This document shows positions 9,443 to 18,401 of a DNA stretch of 64,000 nucleotides, one piece after another. The notes under the pieces were generated by a model. The model worked only from the letters and a program-made list of their open reading frames with translations. It had not been told where the DNA came from and ran no database searches. Positions within the stretch are counted from its first letter, which is position 1. Each line of letters begins with the position of its first letter. Source of the stretch: an uncultured Porphyromonadaceae bacterium (GTDB taxonomy: Bacteria > Bacteroidota > Bacteroidia > Bacteroidales > Muribaculaceae); the NCBI GenBank assembly GCA_902461565.1, contig CABPYL010000008.1, forward strand, positions 25,022 to 89,021, read 5' to 3'. A program made the translations under genes and the position numbers.

Positions 9443-12063
9443 CGACGCAGTTCAACGAATATTGCTGCGCACAGCAGCAGGTAGATCAATGTAACGCAGG
9501 CGTATGCCACAGCCGATGTGGTGTGGATGGAATCGGGGTCGAACACCATGCTTATGGTGTGGTGTCCGGCGGGAATTGCCATTGCGCGCAGCAGGTAGTT
9601 CACTCGCGCCAGCTGTGCCGGTTGGCCGTCGATGTCGGCCTTCCATCCCCAGGGGAAGTATACCTCGGAGAACACGCCTATGCCTCCCGCCGCGGTGGTG
9701 GCATGGTAGGTGAGACGGTTGGGCGAGTAGGAGGTAAGGTAGATGGTGTCGCCCGGCGCCATAGAAGGCTCCTGCGGCAGCGCGTCGGCAAAGCGTCGGT
9801 CGGCCACGGCCTGATGGCGCAGGTCGATGCGCCGGGTGTCGAGTGCGGCCATTTCCTCGTCGGCGCTGTTCACCCATGCTATGCTGTCCACAAACCAGGC
9901 GTTGCCCAGTGCGTTGTCGTTGCGCACGACGGGTGTCTGCTGGTCGCCCGTAATCACATAGCGGGCGTTGAGCATATCGGCCACGGCATATCCGTTGTTC
10001 AGCATCGAGGCAATCTGCGCGTACTGCGGGTCGTCGAGCACCGGGTCGCCGGGGAAATATCCGTATTGGATTACAGGCATCAGCTTGCGCTGGATAATAT
10101 CGTCGTAGCGGTTCAGTTTGGCGGCGTGATATCCTCCAAGGGTCTTGTGGAAATACGAGCGGTCGGCCTGCATGAAGCTGGGGATGTCAAGCACGCGGTA
10201 GTGGGCCGCCGTGTCGGCCAGTATGGCCTTGTCGATGGCGTCCGGGGTGAATGTTATCTGGCCGTCGGGAGCGTCGGCGGGGCCGAACGACGAGTGCGAC
10301 ACATAACGCTTGTCAACGTTATACAGGTCGATAAGAACTACCAGACCCACGCCCGCAAGTGCCATTCCCTGTTTTATTTTGCCTGCCATGAACAGGGCTA
10401 TGAAGCCCATGCCGAACAGCAGGAAGAACAGCGAGCGCAGGGCGTCGTTGCGCACCATGCCCAGGCGCAGGGTGCTGACGGCCTCGAGATTCGCAGCATT
10501 GGACAGCGACAACTGGTAGAGCAACCCCTGTATCTGTTCCTCGGACGCTCCCTGCTGGCGGCCATAATCATAATACTGCTTCTGGATGCTTTCCAGTGTG
10601 GCGCGGTCGGTGTCGGTTACGGGGCTGCCGAAAATGCGCGGCGCCACAAGCGCAAGCACGCACACAAGCGCCGGAACACCGAAGCCCACATACAGCGGCG
10701 TTCGATATTCGTTCCACGCCTCGCGGCCCTTGTCGAAAATCTGCGCCAGCGCGAGGATGGCAAGCAGAGGTATCGTGAATTCCGCTATCACAAGTATGCT
10801 TTCTACGGCACGGAACTTGTTGTACAGCGGGAAGTTGTATATCATGAAATCAGTTATTCCCTCGGCGTTGCGTCCCAGCGCGAGCACTACGGAGAGAACC
10901 GTCGCCGCAAGTATGGCCCATTTCAGAGGACCTTTCACGATGAAGCAGCCCACAAGGAAAAGCGCGAACACAAGTATGCCCACGTAAACCGGCCCGTTCG
11001 TCCCCTCGGAATCATTGAAATATTGCGTGAGGAACTGGAGCACAGGAGCGTTGGGCGCGAGTGCGGCGGCATCGTCGAGCTTGTCGAGCGTCATGTGCGA
11101 CATCTGCCCTGCCTCGGGCCGTGCGCTGGCGCCACCCTTGATGTTGGGAATCAGCAGCGAGAACATCTCGCTGCGGCCGTAGCTCCATCCCACAATCTGC
11201 TCCTTGGGCATGCCGCCGGTGGGACGTTCGGCAGACGCCGGGGAATCCTGCGTGCCAAGGGGGGTAAGTTCCGACTGCGAGCGCTTCGTCTCCTTGGCAT
11301 ATTCATATGTGTTGTACAGCGACGGCAGATTGGAGCCGAGGGCAAGAACGCCAGCGCACAGGGCCAGGCCGCTCGCTGCCAGCCAGCGCTTTACAGTACG
11401 TCTGCGGATAGCCTCGATAAGATATGCTATCGCAAGCATACTCATCACCAACCCGAAGTAGTAGGTCATCTGCGGGTGGTTGGCGTTGAGCTGAAGCATG
11501 GCGAAGAACGCCAGCATGGCCGAGCCGACAACATAGCGGCCTCGGTACAGCAGGATAAGACCCGCGATTGTAGGCGGAACGTAGGTAAGCGCAAGGAATT
11601 TCCATATATGACCCGCGCCTATTATAATGATGAAGTACGACGACAGACCCCACATCATAGAGCCGATAAGGGCATAGTACCATCGCAGTTTGAGCACGAA
11701 CAGCAGTATAAGGAAGCCGAACATCATCATAAACAGCAGGTTCGACGGCGTAGGCAGCCCGAGGCCGTAGACGCTGTTAAGCCATGTGAACAGGCTGTTC
11801 GACGGATACGACGGCGAAATCTGGAACGTGGGCATACCGCCGAACAGCGAGTTTGTCCACAACGCCTTTTCGCCTGTGGCGGCCTCGTAGGCGGCACCTT
11901 CCTGGCCGTTGGCAGCGCCCTGCTGCATGTCGGGTTGCCGGAGGCTGTTGCCTTCGAAATTATCGGGATAGAAGAAAGCCAGCGACACTATCGCCAGCAC
12001 AGCCATCGAGAGGAGGAAGCCCCACACCTGCGGCTTTTTGAAAAAATTCTTTACAGTTTCCAT
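9427..12063 (-). CDS. YfhO-family multi-pass membrane protein
   Basis: 878 residues. One membrane helix near residues 12-30, then a run of about eleven hydrophobic helices up to residue 560, then a periplasmic beta-rich domain (about 600-845) and a final helix (AYACVTLIYLLLCAAIFVEL). This architecture is that of the YfhO family, related in fold to GT-C glycosyltransferases, some members of which glycosylate teichoic or surface polymers. The C-terminal domain carries LTYHATTAAGGIGVFSEVYF and PWGWKADIDG, hallmarks of the family. A strong promoter sits almost at the start codon. The acceptor is unknown. Confidence 0.8.
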   Translation of the reverse strand: METVKNFFKKPQVWGFLLSMAVLAIVSLAFFYPDNFEGNSLRQPDMQQGAANGQEGAAYEAATGEKALWTNSLFGGMPTFQISPSYPSNSLFTWLNSVYGLGLPTPSNLLFMMMFGFLILLFVLKLRWYYALIGSMMWGLSSYFIIIIGAGHIWKFLALTYVPPTIAGLILLYRGRYVVGSAMLAFFAMLQLNANHPQMTYYFGLVMSMLAIAYLIEAIRRRTVKRWLAASGLALCAGVLALGSNLPSLYNTYEYAKETKRSQSELTPLGTQDSPASAERPTGGMPKEQIVGWSYGRSEMFSLLIPNIKGGASARPEAGQMSHMTLDKLDDAAALAPNAPVLQFLTQYFNDSEGTNGPVYVGILVFALFLVGCFIVKGPLKWAILAATVLSVVLALGRNAEGITDFMIYNFPLYNKFRAVESILVIAEFTIPLLAILALAQIFDKGREAWNEYRTPLYVGFGVPALVCVLALVAPRIFGSPVTDTDRATLESIQKQYYDYGRQQGASEEQIQGLLYQLSLSNAANLEAVSTLRLGMVRNDALRSLFFLLFGMGFIALFMAGKIKQGMALAGVGLVVLIDLYNVDKRYVSHSSFGPADAPDGQITFTPDAIDKAILADTAAHYRVLDIPSFMQADRSYFHKTLGGYHAAKLNRYDDIIQRKLMPVIQYGYFPGDPVLDDPQYAQIASMLNNGYAVADMLNARYVITGDQQTPVVRNDNALGNAWFVDSIAWVNSADEEMAALDTRRIDLRHQAVADRRFADALPQEPSMAPGDTIYLTSYSPNRLTYHATTAAGGIGVFSEVYFPWGWKADIDGQPAQLARVNYLLRAMAIPAGHHTISMVFDPDSIHTTSAVAYACVTLIYLLLCAAIFVELRRCRVF

Positions 12064-12070
12064 TTGACCC

Positions 12071-12101
12071 CAAAATTACAAAAATTCCTTCAAACGTCAA
12101 A
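12071..12101 (-). promoter_or_regulatory. Promoter of the YfhO-like gene
   Basis: TTTG (12101-12098), 19 bases, TAATTTTG (12078-12071) on the minus strand. The -7 box ends 7 bases before the ATG at 12063, so the transcript would have a leader of only about five bases. Confidence 0.7.
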
Positions 12102-12195
12102 AGGCTTTTTCGGGGTTATCAGCGGTCTTCGACCGTCTCGGCTTACCTCCGGCAAGCCGTGCGGAGACAGATTATCCGGTGAATGTATTCAATTT

Positions 12196-13122
12196 CTATT
12201 TGCGCCCCAAAAACTTTGCCACGAATATAATCATCTTTGCCGGAAGGAGCCACTTGCGCGCACTGCCGGGTAAAGCGGCCTCCGGAGGCAGAGTGCGCCC
12301 TATTTCTATGGCACGACGGCGGCGCTTGAGCCACCGGCATACGTACAGCAGCTTGTCGCGGGACGAGAGAGAGCTGTATTCCAGCGTCATGGCCGCCGCT
12401 ATGGTGGCGCCTACGGGGTTGTCATTCAAAAGTTTGCGGATACGCATCGAGAGACCGTCGGGCTGATATTCACATATATAAATAGGATCATTGGTAAAGC
12501 GGGCCTTGTACTCGCGCCCCATCGGCATCCACACAACACCTTCACTGATAAATTTCTCTCCTTCTATTTCTGGAAAAGGGAAACGCCGCATAATATCCGT
12601 ACGATACACCTCGGCGCGGTCTCCCATAATCTTGAGCGTATTGCGGTAATAATCCACCGTTGTATCAAGATGGTCGCAGTCTAACTGACGTTTTGAAGCT
12701 CCTCCGACAAATTTCTCTCCCGAATCTTTGCCATCGAAAGTAATTTTGCGACCTACAAAGCCCATCATGTCCGGACGGTCCTTGATTTCGTCGGTTCGAC
12801 GGCGCACTGTAGCCACAGCATCGTCGGCAAGAATATCATCGCTGTCCAGAATAATGAACCAAGGTGCTCGCGCCATGCGTACGCCTCGGTTTACGGCACG
12901 GTGCTTGCCCCCGTTTTCCTGCCTCACTACCACAATGGGGAAAGAACCGTCGTGATTTACCACGATATCGTCCAATGCGGCATCCGTAGCACCGTCGTCG
13001 GTGGAACCGTCGTTCACAACAAGCCATTCGAAGTCCTTGTCGGTCTGTCGTAACAAACTCTGATAGGTACGCCTTATCAGGTCGGCGCGGTTATAAACGG
13101 GAGTAAAGACAGTAAGAAGCAT
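12196..13122 (-). CDS. Family 2 glycosyltransferase
   Basis: Cytoplasmic nucleotide-sugar glycosyltransferase of 308 residues. The GT-A opening is plain: LLTVFTPVYNRADLIRRTYQSL, then FEWLVVNDGSTDDG (first aspartate pair), and the metal-binding FIILDSDDILADDA near residue 90. The start is placed at the ATG at 13122; a longer frame to 13158 adds twelve residues ahead of the first beta strand. The neighbouring YfhO-like gene suggests surface polysaccharide or glycoprotein work, but the donor and acceptor are unknown. Confidence 0.88.
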   Translation of the reverse strand: MLLTVFTPVYNRADLIRRTYQSLLRQTDKDFEWLVVNDGSTDDGATDAALDDIVVNHDGSFPIVVVRQENGGKHRAVNRGVRMARAPWFIILDSDDILADDAVATVRRRTDEIKDRPDMMGFVGRKITFDGKDSGEKFVGGASKRQLDCDHLDTTVDYYRNTLKIMGDRAEVYRTDIMRRFPFPEIEGEKFISEGVVWMPMGREYKARFTNDPIYICEYQPDGLSMRIRKLLNDNPVGATIAAAMTLEYSSLSSRDKLLYVCRWLKRRRRAIEIGRTLPPEAALPGSARKWLLPAKMIIFVAKFLGRK

Positions 13123-13239
13123 ATTTCGATACTTATCTATAGATATAACCGCGCACATGTCGTTTTATTGCCCTGCCGCTCCAAAATAGCTGAGGAGAAA
13201 TACTTGGTTATGTATTTTTCTTTGCCGCCTCCGCTCCGC

Positions 13240-14529
13240 TTATAATGTGTCGGAGGCGGTGCGGGAAACGCGGATAAGCTCGATACGGTTGGCGGCTTTT
13301 TTGAGTATGTCGAAACGGTAAGGTTCTGCTTCTACGCTCTCGCCCTGGGCAGGGATAGTGCCCGTGAAGTGGAGGATATATCCGGCGATGGTCTGGTAGC
13401 TGTCGTCCTCGGGGAGTTCGAGGCCGAAGCGCTCGTTTATCTCGGCGATTTCGCAGCGCCCCGAGAACTCATATATTCCCTGCTCTATCTCGCGCATTGT
13501 CAGTTTGGATTTGTCGTGCTCATCCTCGATGTTTCCGCAGATTTCTTCCATAAGGTCTTCCAGGGTGAGCATTCCGGCAGTGCCGCCGAATTCGTCCACG
13601 ACAATTGCGATGGAGCGTTTCTGCTGAAGCAGGCGACGCATCATAACGTTGGCAAGGAGGTTCTCGGGAGTATAGAGAACGGGTTTGATGTGTTCTTTCC
13701 AGTCTGTTTCGGGGTTGAACAGCTCGCTGACGTGGATATAGCCCAGGATTGTGTCGATGTCCTGGCGGTATACAATCACCTTGCTGCGGCCGGTGCCTAC
13801 AAAGAGCTCCACAAGCTGCTCGCGAGTGCCCGTTTCTATGTTCACGGCAACTATCTCGTTGCGGGGAATCATGCAGTCGCGCACGTGTGTGGACGAGAAA
13901 TCCAGTGCGTTGCGGAAAATCTTTACTTCGTGCTCCACGGTCTGCTTCTGTTCCTCGAGGTCGTCGATGGATTCCTCGAGGTAGTCGTTTAGGTCGCCTA
14001 TGGAAATAAGGTGCAGTTTCTTTGTCTCGCCCTTGAATCCGACCATGCGCATTAGCACCCGCGACAGCCACGACGAGAATGCGGATATGGGGTAGAGGAT
14101 TATGTAGATAACGTACAGGGGTACCGCCATATACTTGAAAGAGCTGTTGGGGTTTATGCCGAATATGGTCTTGGGAAGAAACTCACCGGCAAGCAGGATT
14201 ATGCAGGTGGATATTATAGTCTGTACCAGAAGCACCATTCCCTCCGAGCTGAATATGGTGTGCAGCCACGGCTCCATAAGTGTCGCGGCGCCCATGCCGT
14301 ATATAACGAGCACGATGTTGTTTCCCACCAGGAGTGTGGAGATGAAAATCTCGGAGTTGGAGTAGAAGCGCTTGAGCAGGCGCGCGAGTATGCCTCCGCG
14401 GCTCACGTCCAGCTCCACGCGTACGCGGTCGCTGGTAACGTAGGCCATTTCTATGCCCGAGAAAAAGGCGGAGAATATAAGTGCTACAATGGTTATGGTT
14501 ATCCAGGTGTCCGGGCTTGTGGGGTTCAT
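13240..14529 (-). CDS. CNNM/CBS-domain transporter-like protein (HlyC/CorC family)
   Basis: 429-residue inner-membrane protein: three or four helices of the DUF21/CNNM domain (residues 8-140, with FFSGIEMAYVTSDRVRVE), two CBS modules (about 205-330, with MIPRNEIVAV and VDEFGGTAGMLTLEDLMEE) and the CorC_HlyC C-terminal domain (about 345-425). Relatives act in magnesium or cobalt efflux; in Bacteroidetes one relative is the gliding protein GldE. It overlaps lptC by 4 bases (ATGA) and ends the coaX operon. A hairpin (13225-13259) spans its stop codon but has no U-tract. Confidence 0.82.
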   Translation of the reverse strand: MNPTSPDTWITITIVALIFSAFFSGIEMAYVTSDRVRVELDVSRGGILARLLKRFYSNSEIFISTLLVGNNIVLVIYGMGAATLMEPWLHTIFSSEGMVLLVQTIISTCIILLAGEFLPKTIFGINPNSSFKYMAVPLYVIYIILYPISAFSSWLSRVLMRMVGFKGETKKLHLISIGDLNDYLEESIDDLEEQKQTVEHEVKIFRNALDFSSTHVRDCMIPRNEIVAVNIETGTREQLVELFVGTGRSKVIVYRQDIDTILGYIHVSELFNPETDWKEHIKPVLYTPENLLANVMMRRLLQQKRSIAIVVDEFGGTAGMLTLEDLMEEICGNIEDEHDKSKLTMREIEQGIYEFSGRCEIAEINERFGLELPEDDSYQTIAGYILHFTGTIPAQGESVEAEPYRFDILKKAANRIELIRVSRTASDTL

Positions 14530-15263
14530 CTTGTTGTTTTTTTAACGGTGGCGATTGTTTTGGGTTTCTGTGGTTCGGCGGAAGCCGGCGCGGCGTCCAT
14601 ATCTACGGCCTTTAAGGCGTCGGCATCAGGCTTCTGGGGTGGCGCCGGGTTTTTATCGGGCACAGCTGTTTCTGCCGCCGGTGCGGCGGATGAATCGCGG
14701 CGGCCGCCGGGCAGGCTGTTGGCAGGAAGTATGGCAGTGGGGCGGTGAACGGTGTAGTAGAGCATGCTCTGGTCGGATTCCATGCCGTAGCCTTCGATAA
14801 TCCTGTCGGTTCGGACAATGTGGATAAAGGAGTCGGTGTATATCTTGCGCGAGTTCTGGTCCCAGAACAGCTGGTGTGTGAGGAAGCTGTCGGCCTGCGT
14901 GTTTACCATCACAACGTTTCCGTCGAGCTGCCACAGGCGTCGGCGCGAGAAATATATTGCGGAATCGCAGCGAACGTTTGCCTTGGGGTTCATCTCCAGA
15001 TCGTATTGTTCCAGCTCAAGGCCGGCAGGGAAGCGCCAGAAGGGATCGTCGGCATCCTCGAACATCAGCCACACGGGAGCCTGCATGTGGTAGCGGGTAT
15101 AGCCGGAGTCGCTGATAAGGGTGTTTACGTCGGTGGTGGACATTGTTGGTGTAACGTCGCCGGGCCCGGCGTTTGGCACATAGCGTTTCACCTCCTCGCG
15201 GCAGGAAACGAAAACAGCCGCTGTCAGTGCTGCGATAAGCGCCGACAGTGGCAGACGGCGCAT
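14526..15263 (-). CDS. lptC: LPS export protein LptC
   Basis: Periplasmic bridge component that hands lipopolysaccharide from LptB2FG to LptA. 245 residues with an N-terminal signal ending in a Cys (ALTAAVFVSC), so possibly lipid-anchored. The beta-jellyroll region carries SDSGYTRYHMQAPVWLMF, then SAIYFSRRRLWQLDGNV and DSFIHIVRTDRIIEGYGM, the Lpt family pattern. A proline/alanine-rich tail (about residues 190-245) is extra to the fold. The start at 15263 (MRRLPLSAL) is preferred to the longer frame because it opens the signal peptide. Confidence 0.85.
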   Translation of the reverse strand: MRRLPLSALIAALTAAVFVSCREEVKRYVPNAGPGDVTPTMSTTDVNTLISDSGYTRYHMQAPVWLMFEDADDPFWRFPAGLELEQYDLEMNPKANVRCDSAIYFSRRRLWQLDGNVVMVNTQADSFLTHQLFWDQNSRKIYTDSFIHIVRTDRIIEGYGMESDQSMLYYTVHRPTAILPANSLPGGRRDSSAAPAAETAVPDKNPAPPQKPDADALKAVDMDAAPASAEPQKPKTIATVKKTTR

Positions 15264-15289
15264 GTGTGAGCGCCGGCGCAGAGGACTGT

Positions 15290-16546
15290 TTAGTAGATTT
15301 TGCTCTGACGGAACCACATCTCGTTGAAGTTAATGCCAATCGTGATGTTGAAGTAGTCTTCCTTGATAAGCGGGTTGGGGTTGGCCTGACGGCGTACCCA
15401 TTCGAAACCGAGGTTAACAGTGGTTTTGAGCGTGGGCACGGGGAAGCCCACACCTGCGGTGAGCGAATACTGGCGCAGGCGGTTGCCCTGAAGCTCGAGA
15501 TAATCGTCGCTCCAGTAGCCGCCGATGCGGTAGCATGTGCGCTTGAAGTAGCCGCCGCGGAAGTTGGGCGTGTACTGCAGACCGGCGGCTATCTTTGTGC
15601 GGTCGCGGTATTTCTGCAGAGGCGTTTCGCCGGCAAAGTCGGCGTATTTGGCCTTGGACCAGGGCTGGAAGGTGTAGTCAAGTTCCATCATCCAGCGGCG
15701 GTTGATATCGAAGTTTATGCCGGCGCCCCATGTCTCGGGCAGAGAGTAGTTGTTTTTTAGGGAGTGCTCGTATGTAACCTCGGGCACGGCGTCCTTCTCG
15801 TTGTCGTAGCGTATCTGGCGCACATGGCCCAGAAGTGTCTTGCCCGGGCTGTACGTGAGACCAAGCGTGAGGCGGTTGGCGGCGATGGGGAGGGAGTACT
15901 GTGCGCCGAAGAGCAGGCGGTAGTCGCGCACCTCGAACTGTTTCTGGAACACCGAGCTCTGTCCGGTGGTGAGGGTGGCGTATGTCTCGTTCAGCAGTGT
16001 GCCGAACAGGTACGAGATGTTTGCGCCGATGGTGAGGCCTTTCATGGGCCTGCCGGCAACGCCGAGGTAGAGTTCGCTGAGCGTACCGTTGCCCTGGCGG
16101 GAGTCGATGCCGTTGTCAATCTTATTGCCGAAGGAGTAGCCCACCGACGAGAAAGGCACCAGACCTGCCGAGGCTCCCATATAGCGGCCGATTGGCACCT
16201 GCATGGTAACATAGTCGAGACCGCCGCCGAAATTCTTGTCGCTGACATTGGTTCCGTCGCTCTGGGCTTCTTTCTGCCATACGGCCGAAAGGTCGATGCC
16301 CATATCGAAAAGGAAGGTGAGTGAGTCGATCGAAGCGTACGACGCTGGGTTCATGGCGTTGATTTGCCTGCCGGAGTTCATGGCGTAGCCGATGCCGCCC
16401 ATAGAGCGCTGGGTGGATGTGGCGTGGTCGCGAAGTATGCCGAGGCCATACGCTGAATACGGAGTCATTATACCGTTCTGGGCAACAGCGAACTGTACTG
16501 CTGCGGCAATCAGAACCAAAATGGCTGTAAACCTTCTATTTTTCAT
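15290..16546 (-). CDS. Outer-membrane beta-barrel protein (unnamed family)
   Basis: 418 residues beginning with a signal peptide (MKNRRFTAILVLIAAAVQFA) followed by QNGIMTPYSAYGLGIL, a form seen in Bacteroidetes FadL-like outer-membrane proteins. Many alternating aromatic strands and a C-terminal strand (YFNITIGINFNEMWF) support a barrel. The ATG at 16546 overlaps the coaX stop by 11 bases; a longer frame to 16684 would bury the signal peptide inside coaX. Lying between coaX and lptC, it may serve outer-membrane assembly, but no function is known to me. Confidence 0.75.
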   Translation of the reverse strand: MKNRRFTAILVLIAAAVQFAVAQNGIMTPYSAYGLGILRDHATSTQRSMGGIGYAMNSGRQINAMNPASYASIDSLTFLFDMGIDLSAVWQKEAQSDGTNVSDKNFGGGLDYVTMQVPIGRYMGASAGLVPFSSVGYSFGNKIDNGIDSRQGNGTLSELYLGVAGRPMKGLTIGANISYLFGTLLNETYATLTTGQSSVFQKQFEVRDYRLLFGAQYSLPIAANRLTLGLTYSPGKTLLGHVRQIRYDNEKDAVPEVTYEHSLKNNYSLPETWGAGINFDINRRWMMELDYTFQPWSKAKYADFAGETPLQKYRDRTKIAAGLQYTPNFRGGYFKRTCYRIGGYWSDDYLELQGNRLRQYSLTAGVGFPVPTLKTTVNLGFEWVRRQANPNPLIKEDYFNITIGINFNEMWFRQSKIY

Positions 16547-17294
16547 TTTTGATAATGCTGAAAAGACCCTTGTGGACAAGATTGGGGTCGTGGATATAGT
16601 CGAATGTGAGAATGTTTTCGTTGACAAGAAGCTCGGCAGAGCCTCCGGTGAGGACGGCGATGCTTTCTTTCCCTGCGGCTGCATGGTAGTAGGCCAGTTC
16701 GGCGGCTACGCCGCGTACTGCGCCGCTACGCATGGCTTCGGCGGTGGTGCGCCCCCACACCGGGATATCGCCTCCTTCTACCGATACGGCTGGCAGGGCG
16801 TCGGTGAATGCCGCAAGGGCTCGAAGGCGAAGGTCGATGCCCGGAGCGATGTTGCCGCCGAGATAGCGGCCTCCGGGGGCGACATAGTCGTATGTTACCG
16901 CCGTACCAATGTCCGACACCAGAATCGGGCGCTTGCGTCCGGCAACCTCTATCGCGCCGAGTGCGGCGGCAAGGCGGTCGGCGCCGAGTGTCTGCGGAGT
17001 AAGGTAGGCCACTTCTATGCCCGTAGCCGTTGTGGAATGCAGTTCCACAACCTTGTCGGCGAGACCTGCAAGAGATGCCTCGTCCTCGGCATGGTCGGAA
17101 GCCACGACGGTGCACCATGCTATCGCGGCGATGGTGTCGCCCTCCTTCATGTACCGGTGTCTCACTTCATCGACAAGGTCGCCGGCCGGCTGGTCGTCGT
17201 CGCACTTCAGAATGTCGATAAGCGTGCCGTCCTCCGCCCAGACGGCGGCTTTGACGGCAGTGTTACCTCGGTCGATGGTGAGTTTCAATCGCAT
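16536..17294 (-). CDS. coaX: Type III pantothenate kinase
   Basis: First enzyme of coenzyme A synthesis, phosphorylating pantothenate; the type III form belongs to the ASKHA fold. 252 residues with the P-loop-like DRGNTAVKAAVW at residues 7-18, GADRLAAALGA in the middle and the SDIGTAVTYDYV phosphate motif. The ATG at 17294 is preferred to a TTG at 17303. It is the first gene of an operon with an outer-membrane protein, lptC and a CBS protein. Confidence 0.92.
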   Translation of the reverse strand: MRLKLTIDRGNTAVKAAVWAEDGTLIDILKCDDDQPAGDLVDEVRHRYMKEGDTIAAIAWCTVVASDHAEDEASLAGLADKVVELHSTTATGIEVAYLTPQTLGADRLAAALGAIEVAGRKRPILVSDIGTAVTYDYVAPGGRYLGGNIAPGIDLRLRALAAFTDALPAVSVEGGDIPVWGRTTAEAMRSGAVRGVAAELAYYHAAAGKESIAVLTGGSAELLVNENILTFDYIHDPNLVHKGLFSIIKNEK

Positions 17295-17300
17295 AATTGG

Positions 17301-17308
17301 CAAAATTA
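17301..17308 (-). promoter_or_regulatory. -7 box of the coaX operon, with adjacent dyad
   Basis: TAATTTTG on the minus strand, ending 7 bases before the ATG at 17294, so the leader is only a few bases. No TTTG is seen at -33. A short dyad AGCC-ATTC-GGCT lies at 17318-17329, in the spacer, and could be a regulator site; this is only a suggestion. Confidence 0.5.
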
Positions 17309-17357
17309 GTAAAACATAGCCATTCGGCTACTATTTCTCTAATTATTTAATGTTAAA

Positions 17358-18401
17358 TCAGTCTGCTCCGTCGGTTTTGCGGCGTTCGGGAGCCTCGTGG
17401 CGCAGGCGGTAGTTGTTACGTAGCTCCTCGAAACTTCCGGGGGCAGCTTTCAGCGCCGCAGTGTCTGCAACTGGGTCATAACTGTCCATTACCCCGCGGA
17501 TAGAGACGTTTCGCGCCGGCGCCGGCGGCAGCGGCATGTCAATGGTTACGCGCGGCAGCATAAAGAAGGTAGTCATGGCATCCATCGCTACCTGCGAGGC
17601 TCGTATTTTACCCTCCTGCGAGTAGCCGGCGATGTGCGGCGTGGCTATGGCAGCGATATCAAGCAGTTCCTGATCTATTGCGGGCTCGTTTTCCCAGCAG
17701 TCGATAATCAGCGGGCCTATATAGCCTTTTTTCTTTGCGTCTAACAGTGCGGCGGTGTCGATAACCGGGCCACGCGCGCTATTTATTATGATAGGCGCGC
17801 GCCGCAGTCTGGCAAAGAAAGCGGCGTCGGCCAAATGATATGTCGCGTCCTCTCCTTCCTTTGTCAGCGGGGTGTGGAAGGTAATGATATCGGCCTCACG
17901 GGCTACAGTGTCAAGATCGGCCCACAGGTCGCCGCCTTCGGTCCGTTGGCGCGGAGGGTCGTAGCGCAACACGCGCATACCCAGGCTTTCGGCCCACTGG
18001 CATACAATGCTGCCAACATGTCCTACGCCTACTACAGCGATAGTGAGGTCGCTCAGACGGCGGTTGATCACGTGCATCAGCGATGCGAACACATACTGTG
18101 CCACGGCCGGAGCGTTGCACCCGGGCGCGTTTACAACCGTGATTCCGCGCGACGCACAGTAGGCCTTGTCTATATGGTCGGTGCCGATAGTAGCCGTGGC
18201 GATTATTTTACATTCCGATTTGTCCAGCAGGGCGGCATCGCACTTTGTGCGGGTACGTATCACCAGTGCGTCGGTGTCCCGGACGGACTTCGGTGTTATT
18301 TCATCCGGGGCAAGGTAGCGCACGTTGGCGTATGGATCCAGCAGACCTTTTACGTAGGGAATGTTCTTCTCTATTATTATTCTTATATAATTGTTTGGCA
18401 T
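17358..18401 (-). CDS. pdxB: 4-phosphoerythronate dehydrogenase
   Basis: Second step of the DXP-independent route to pyridoxal 5'-phosphate: oxidises 4-phosphoerythronate with NAD. 347 residues of the D-2-hydroxyacid dehydrogenase fold. Visible: TATIGTDHIDKAYCASRGI, NAPGCNAPAVAQYVF, the NAD Rossmann motif VVGVGHVGSIV, the catalytic region ending in TPHIAGYSQEGKIRAS, and a C-terminal tail like that of PdxB. It overlaps the upstream membrane protein gene by 19 bases. Confidence 0.9.
   Translation of the reverse strand: MPNNYIRIIIEKNIPYVKGLLDPYANVRYLAPDEITPKSVRDTDALVIRTRTKCDAALLDKSECKIIATATIGTDHIDKAYCASRGITVVNAPGCNAPAVAQYVFASLMHVINRRLSDLTIAVVGVGHVGSIVCQWAESLGMRVLRYDPPRQRTEGGDLWADLDTVAREADIITFHTPLTKEGEDATYHLADAAFFARLRRAPIIINSARGPVIDTAALLDAKKKGYIGPLIIDCWENEPAIDQELLDIAAIATPHIAGYSQEGKIRASQVAMDAMTTFFMLPRVTIDMPLPPAPARNVSIRGVMDSYDPVADTAALKAAPGSFEELRNNYRLRHEAPERRKTDGAD

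Noticed and set aside
12102..12195. Short hairpin CGGTC-TTC-GACCG between the YfhO-like and glycosyltransferase genes
   Set aside because: Only 5 bp with a 3-base loop and no U-tract; not supported as terminator or RNA gene.
9523..12273. 916-codon plus-strand frame
   Set aside because: Antisense shadow of the YfhO-like gene; its translation is Arg/His/Glu-rich with no domain, and the minus-strand frame has the family features.
13225..13259. Hairpin over the stop codon of the CBS-domain gene as a terminator
   Set aside because: A 9-bp stem exists, but no U-tract follows on either strand and half lies in the coding sequence.
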